7,430 nt of DNA. Origin: Cyanobacteria bacterium UBA8803. Its GTDB lineage: Bacteria > Cyanobacteriota > Cyanobacteriia > Cyanobacteriales > Coleofasciculaceae. The DNA lies in NCBI GenBank assembly GCA_003505715.1, contig DNXU01000585.1, forward strand, positions 5,930 through 13,359. Reading direction: 5' to 3'. Below the pieces are notes generated by a model. The model ran no database searches. It was not told the origin of the DNA and was given only the letters and a program-made list of their open reading frames with translations. A program made the position numbers and the translations under genes. Of the stretch, positions 5,844-7,430 are shown piece by piece. The stretch's first letter is position 1, and every line of letters starts with the position of its first letter.

Positions 5844-5917
5844 GGTTAAGCAATCGGAGGGTAGTATCAGGTTACGTTGCTATTTTGGGATAGAGGTGTA
5901 ACAAATTTGACAAAAGA

Positions 5918-5956
5918 GAAAAAGAAAGGGGAAAGAAAAACTCCTTCTCCCTCTCC
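5918..5956. repeat. Purine then pyrimidine low-complexity tract after the DUF362 gene
   Basis: The plus strand runs as A/G (about 5912-5940) and then C/T (5941-5958, CTCCTTCTCCCTCTCCCT), touching the DUF362 stop codon. The pyrimidine half, read on the other strand, resembles the purine tract at 2856-2909. No function is evident. Confidence 0.45.
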
Positions 5957-6928
5957 CTATTCAACCAATTCCCTCTGAGCATAAACACTTATTGGCTCTT
6001 TGATGAAACGAATATAGAGATGCTTAAAGGTAGAGCGGATAACGCGGGGCATACCAAAATCAATGGGCATTAAGGCTTCTGGCAGCTTCCAATCTAGAAT
6101 TTTTAAATCCTCCGGTCGCAGATGAGAAAATTCAATAGTATCCAGAGGGGAATTTAGCCCCAATCTCATTGCCGCTGCTACTGTTGGCACCATAGCTGGG
6201 TCAACATTGAGGATTTCTACCATGGAGCGATCGACAGCAAATACATTTGAGGACGCGGCCAAAATATTTAGCTGTCGAGGTTCGCCGCCGCTAGGCCCAT
6301 TCCCTTGATGACCAACGATCCCATCTAAAATTGTCAGATCTGGGTTGATTGCCCTGGCTGTTTCCACCAACATTTCCCCAAAACGGTCGGCATTCTTCCC
6401 AGCTTCCATGTGCCACCAAGCTTTCATTTTGCCAGGGACACAGCCAAACAAGTTCTTAACACCCAAAGTTAGCGTCAATTGCATGTGAGATTTTACCTTG
6501 GGTAAATTAATCACCACATCAGCATCCATTGCTTCTTTACACAGCCGTAGGTGGTTAAAGCCTTCACTGGCAGTTTCGTAACGCTGACCGTGGAATTCTA
6601 CGATAGGTAAGTTAAGTTCTGTCATCATCGGCAGATAACCATTGGCAACAGCTACGCCCCTAGCTGTTCCAAATGCTGGGCTATCTCCGAAAAAGGGTTG
6701 ACCTCCTGCTTCCCTGACTAACTGAGCAACACCGCGCACGATCTCCGGGCGGGTGATGCATTCCTTACCGGGACGCCCTGCCGTCAGTAAATTGGGCTTG
6801 AGCAGGACGCGATCGCCCTTTTTCACAAAAGCCCCCATCCCACCCAATGGCTCTAGCAAGGTTTCTAAAGAGTTTCGCAAGCGTTTTTGGTCGTAGGAAT
6901 TTGCACGAATCAAACTAACAGTAGGCAT
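5957..6928 (-). CDS. DUF362 domain protein
   Basis: The 323-aa protein has a DUF362 domain along nearly its whole length. From the preferred start, the signposts are GDRVLLKPNLL (38-48), TRPEIV (59-64), FGDSPAFGTARGVA (80-93), NLPKVKSHMQLTLTLGVKN (141-159), FGCVPGKMKAW (161-171), DGIVGHQGNGPSGGEPR (202-218) and a C-terminal hydrophobic/basic stretch. There is no CxxCxxC ferredoxin module, which some relatives carry, and no signal peptide. The biochemical function of the family is not established to my knowledge. I chose ATG 6928 (MPTVSLIRANSYD) because it begins directly at the domain. The ATG at 6997 would add 23 residues translated mostly from a MITE-like element. A strong terminator follows, so this is probably a single-gene transcript. 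Confidence 0.9.
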   Translation of the reverse strand: MPTVSLIRANSYDQKRLRNSLETLLEPLGGMGAFVKKGDRVLLKPNLLTAGRPGKECITRPEIVRGVAQLVREAGGQPFFGDSPAFGTARGVAVANGYLPMMTELNLPIVEFHGQRYETASEGFNHLRLCKEAMDADVVINLPKVKSHMQLTLTLGVKNLFGCVPGKMKAWWHMEAGKNADRFGEMLVETARAINPDLTILDGIVGHQGNGPSGGEPRQLNILAASSNVFAVDRSMVEILNVDPAMVPTVAAAMRLGLNSPLDTIEFSHLRPEDLKILDWKLPEALMPIDFGMPRVIRSTFKHLYIRFIKEPISVYAQRELVE

Positions 6929-6991
6929 GATTTTTAACTGAGGAATTTTACTTATAGCAGTTGTCACTTGAGTGAAGGTTTTTTGTCCATA

Positions 6992-7042
6992 GTTCATGGT
7001 TCATGGATCATTGCCTGGAGTTAGCTGCCATGAACAATGAAC
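6992..7042. repeat. Internal inverted repeat built of heptamers
   Basis: GTTCATGGTTCATGG (6992-7006) and CCATGAACAATGAAC (7028-7042) are inverted copies with 14 of 15 matches, separated by 21 nt. They would form a strong hairpin inside the MITE-like element. The ATG of the long DUF362 reading frame (6997) lies in the left arm. Confidence 0.7.
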
Positions 7043-7056
7043 AGTGAACGATGAAC
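7029..7056 (+). repeat. Four tandem heptamers (NATGAAC type)
   Basis: CATGAAC, AATGAAC, AGTGAAC and GATGAAC follow one another without gaps. Heptanucleotide tandem repeats (STRRs) are well known from filamentous cyanobacteria. Two inverted units (GTTCATG twice, 6992-7005) lie on the other side of the hairpin loop. Confidence 0.75.
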
Positions 7057-7103
7057 CTGGGATTGTATTCCATGGTACTGAGAACTGCTATATTGTCTAT
7101 TAC

Positions 7104-7400
7104 TCAGCCCTCTGGTTCCCATACCTTAGCGCCACGAGTGAGGGCAGTCACCCGATGAACTTCGGGGAAAACGCCTGACCCTTGAAGTTCGGGAATTGGA
7201 GGTTTCACCTCTACTCGGAGTATCTGAGCAGTAAAGACTACAACCGTTTGATCGAACAGATGCAGGGTTAGCCAGGGTTGGTTAAGTAAGTCAGGGAGCT
7301 GTTCCCCGAAAGCTTCTGGAGTGATGGGAATATCAAAGGACTCAGTTTCCCCATTGACGTAGTGAAAGGTGATTTCTGTAAAGGTATCCTGGCTTTGCAT
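7104..7400 (-). CDS. Conserved-type cyanobacterial hypothetical protein, 98 aa
   Basis: This is a small soluble protein without a membrane span or signal peptide. Its start is MQSQDTFTEITFHYVNGETESF, given here only by its key positions: an HYVNG element at residues 13-17, PWLTLHLFDQTVVV at 42-55 and RVEVKPPIPELQGSGVF at 62-78, ending RVTALTRGAKVWEPEG. The alternating beta-strand pattern with a KPP-loop and a final VTAL segment resembles a family of short uncharacterised cyanobacterial proteins I recall. I can give no function. The start is ATG 7400 with no Shine-Dalgarno sequence; TATACT lies just before it. The gene ends 12 bp before the MITE-like element, and nothing shows it to be in an operon with the DUF362 gene. 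Confidence 0.8.
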   Translation of the reverse strand: MQSQDTFTEITFHYVNGETESFDIPITPEAFGEQLPDLLNQPWLTLHLFDQTVVVFTAQILRVEVKPPIPELQGSGVFPEVHRVTALTRGAKVWEPEG

Positions 7401-7414
7401 AAAAGTATAGGTAA

Positions 7415-7430
7415 GGGATGAGGGATGAGG
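7415..7430 (+). repeat. GGGATGA heptamer tandem repeat, cut by the window edge
   Basis: GGGATGA (7415-7421), GGGATGA (7422-7428) and GG at the edge show the start of another heptamer array, just upstream of the 98-aa gene. The number of copies is not visible from this window. Confidence 0.5.

Larger units (their letters stand above)
6953..7092. mobile_element. MITE-like element with 16-bp terminal inverted repeats
   Basis: The left end TATAGCAGTTGTCACT (6953-6968) and the inverted right end (minus strand 7092-7077, TATAGCAGTTCTCAGT) match at 14 of 16 positions, with the outer 10 perfect. If the outermost TA (6953-6954 and 7091-7092) is a duplicated target, the ends are TAGCAGTT. TA duplication is the habit of IS630/Tc1-type elements. 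The 140-bp interior has no ORF and is filled by inverted and tandem heptamers (GTTCATG/CATGAAC). It lies between the 98-aa gene and the DUF362 gene. The element class is inferred. Confidence 0.55.

Noticed and set aside
5644..5853. Minus-strand 69-codon open frame
   Set aside because: It runs through the DUF362 terminator stem and the nested palindromic repeat and has no protein-like pattern; it is an accidental frame.
5741..5893. Plus-strand 50-codon frame starting MAAGILPIILVQ, with a hydrophobic start like a small photosystem subunit
   Set aside because: It starts inside the GCCATGGC palindrome of the repeat and crosses the terminator hairpin. Its second half is basic and unlike PetL, PetN, PsaM or Psb small subunits.

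Overview
The window looks like chromosome of a cyanobacterium, probably a filamentous, repeat-rich one. It carries seven perfect copies of the HIP1 octamer GCGATCGC in 7.4 kb. It also has several dispersed palindromes and heptamer tandem repeats of the kind such genomes carry, and a soluble pyrophosphatase whose N-terminus ([13 protein letters not shown]) is of the cyanobacterial type. No rRNA, tRNA, CRISPR array, prophage or intact transposase gene is visible. Every protein gene I support is on the minus strand, so transcription runs from high to low coordinates.

Layout in transcription order. (1) 7400-7104 encodes a 98-aa conserved-type cyanobacterial protein of unknown function. (2) 7092-6953 is a MITE-like element with 16-bp terminal inverted repeats (14 of 16 matching) and internal heptamer repeats. 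(3) 6928-5957 encodes a DUF362 protein, followed by a strong intrinsic terminator at 5843-5808. (4) 5791-5721 is a nested palindromic repeat. (5) 5567-5376 encodes a 63-aa single-membrane-span protein. (6) 5160-4648 encodes inorganic pyrophosphatase (ppa). (7) 4647-4202 is a long intergenic region with a perfect CRP-family operator sequence and, on the plus strand, a matched promoter and terminator that could frame a small RNA of about 170 nt. (8) 4201-3293 encodes a metallo-beta-lactamase-fold protein with several degraded metal-site positions. (9) 3292-2855 is repeat-rich intergenic DNA. (10) 2854-1946 and 1941-19 form a tight two-gene operon: a two-span membrane protein with a GrpE-like tail, then an Hsp70/actin-fold ATPase with its own two-span membrane hairpin.

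How the genes relate. Only the last pair is clearly co-transcribed (4-nt gap). Its simplest reading is a membrane-anchored chaperone-type ATPase with a dedicated membrane partner, possibly a divergent nucleotide-exchange factor. This is the best candidate for an undescribed system here, but the partner assignment is inference from motif shape. The other genes look like single transcription units separated by repeats or terminators. Three start codons deserve correction relative to the longest open frames: Hsp70-like (ATG at 1941, not TTG at 1977), ppa (ATG at 5160, not GTG at 5181) and DUF362 (ATG at 6928, not the ATG at 6997 that lies in the MITE-like element).
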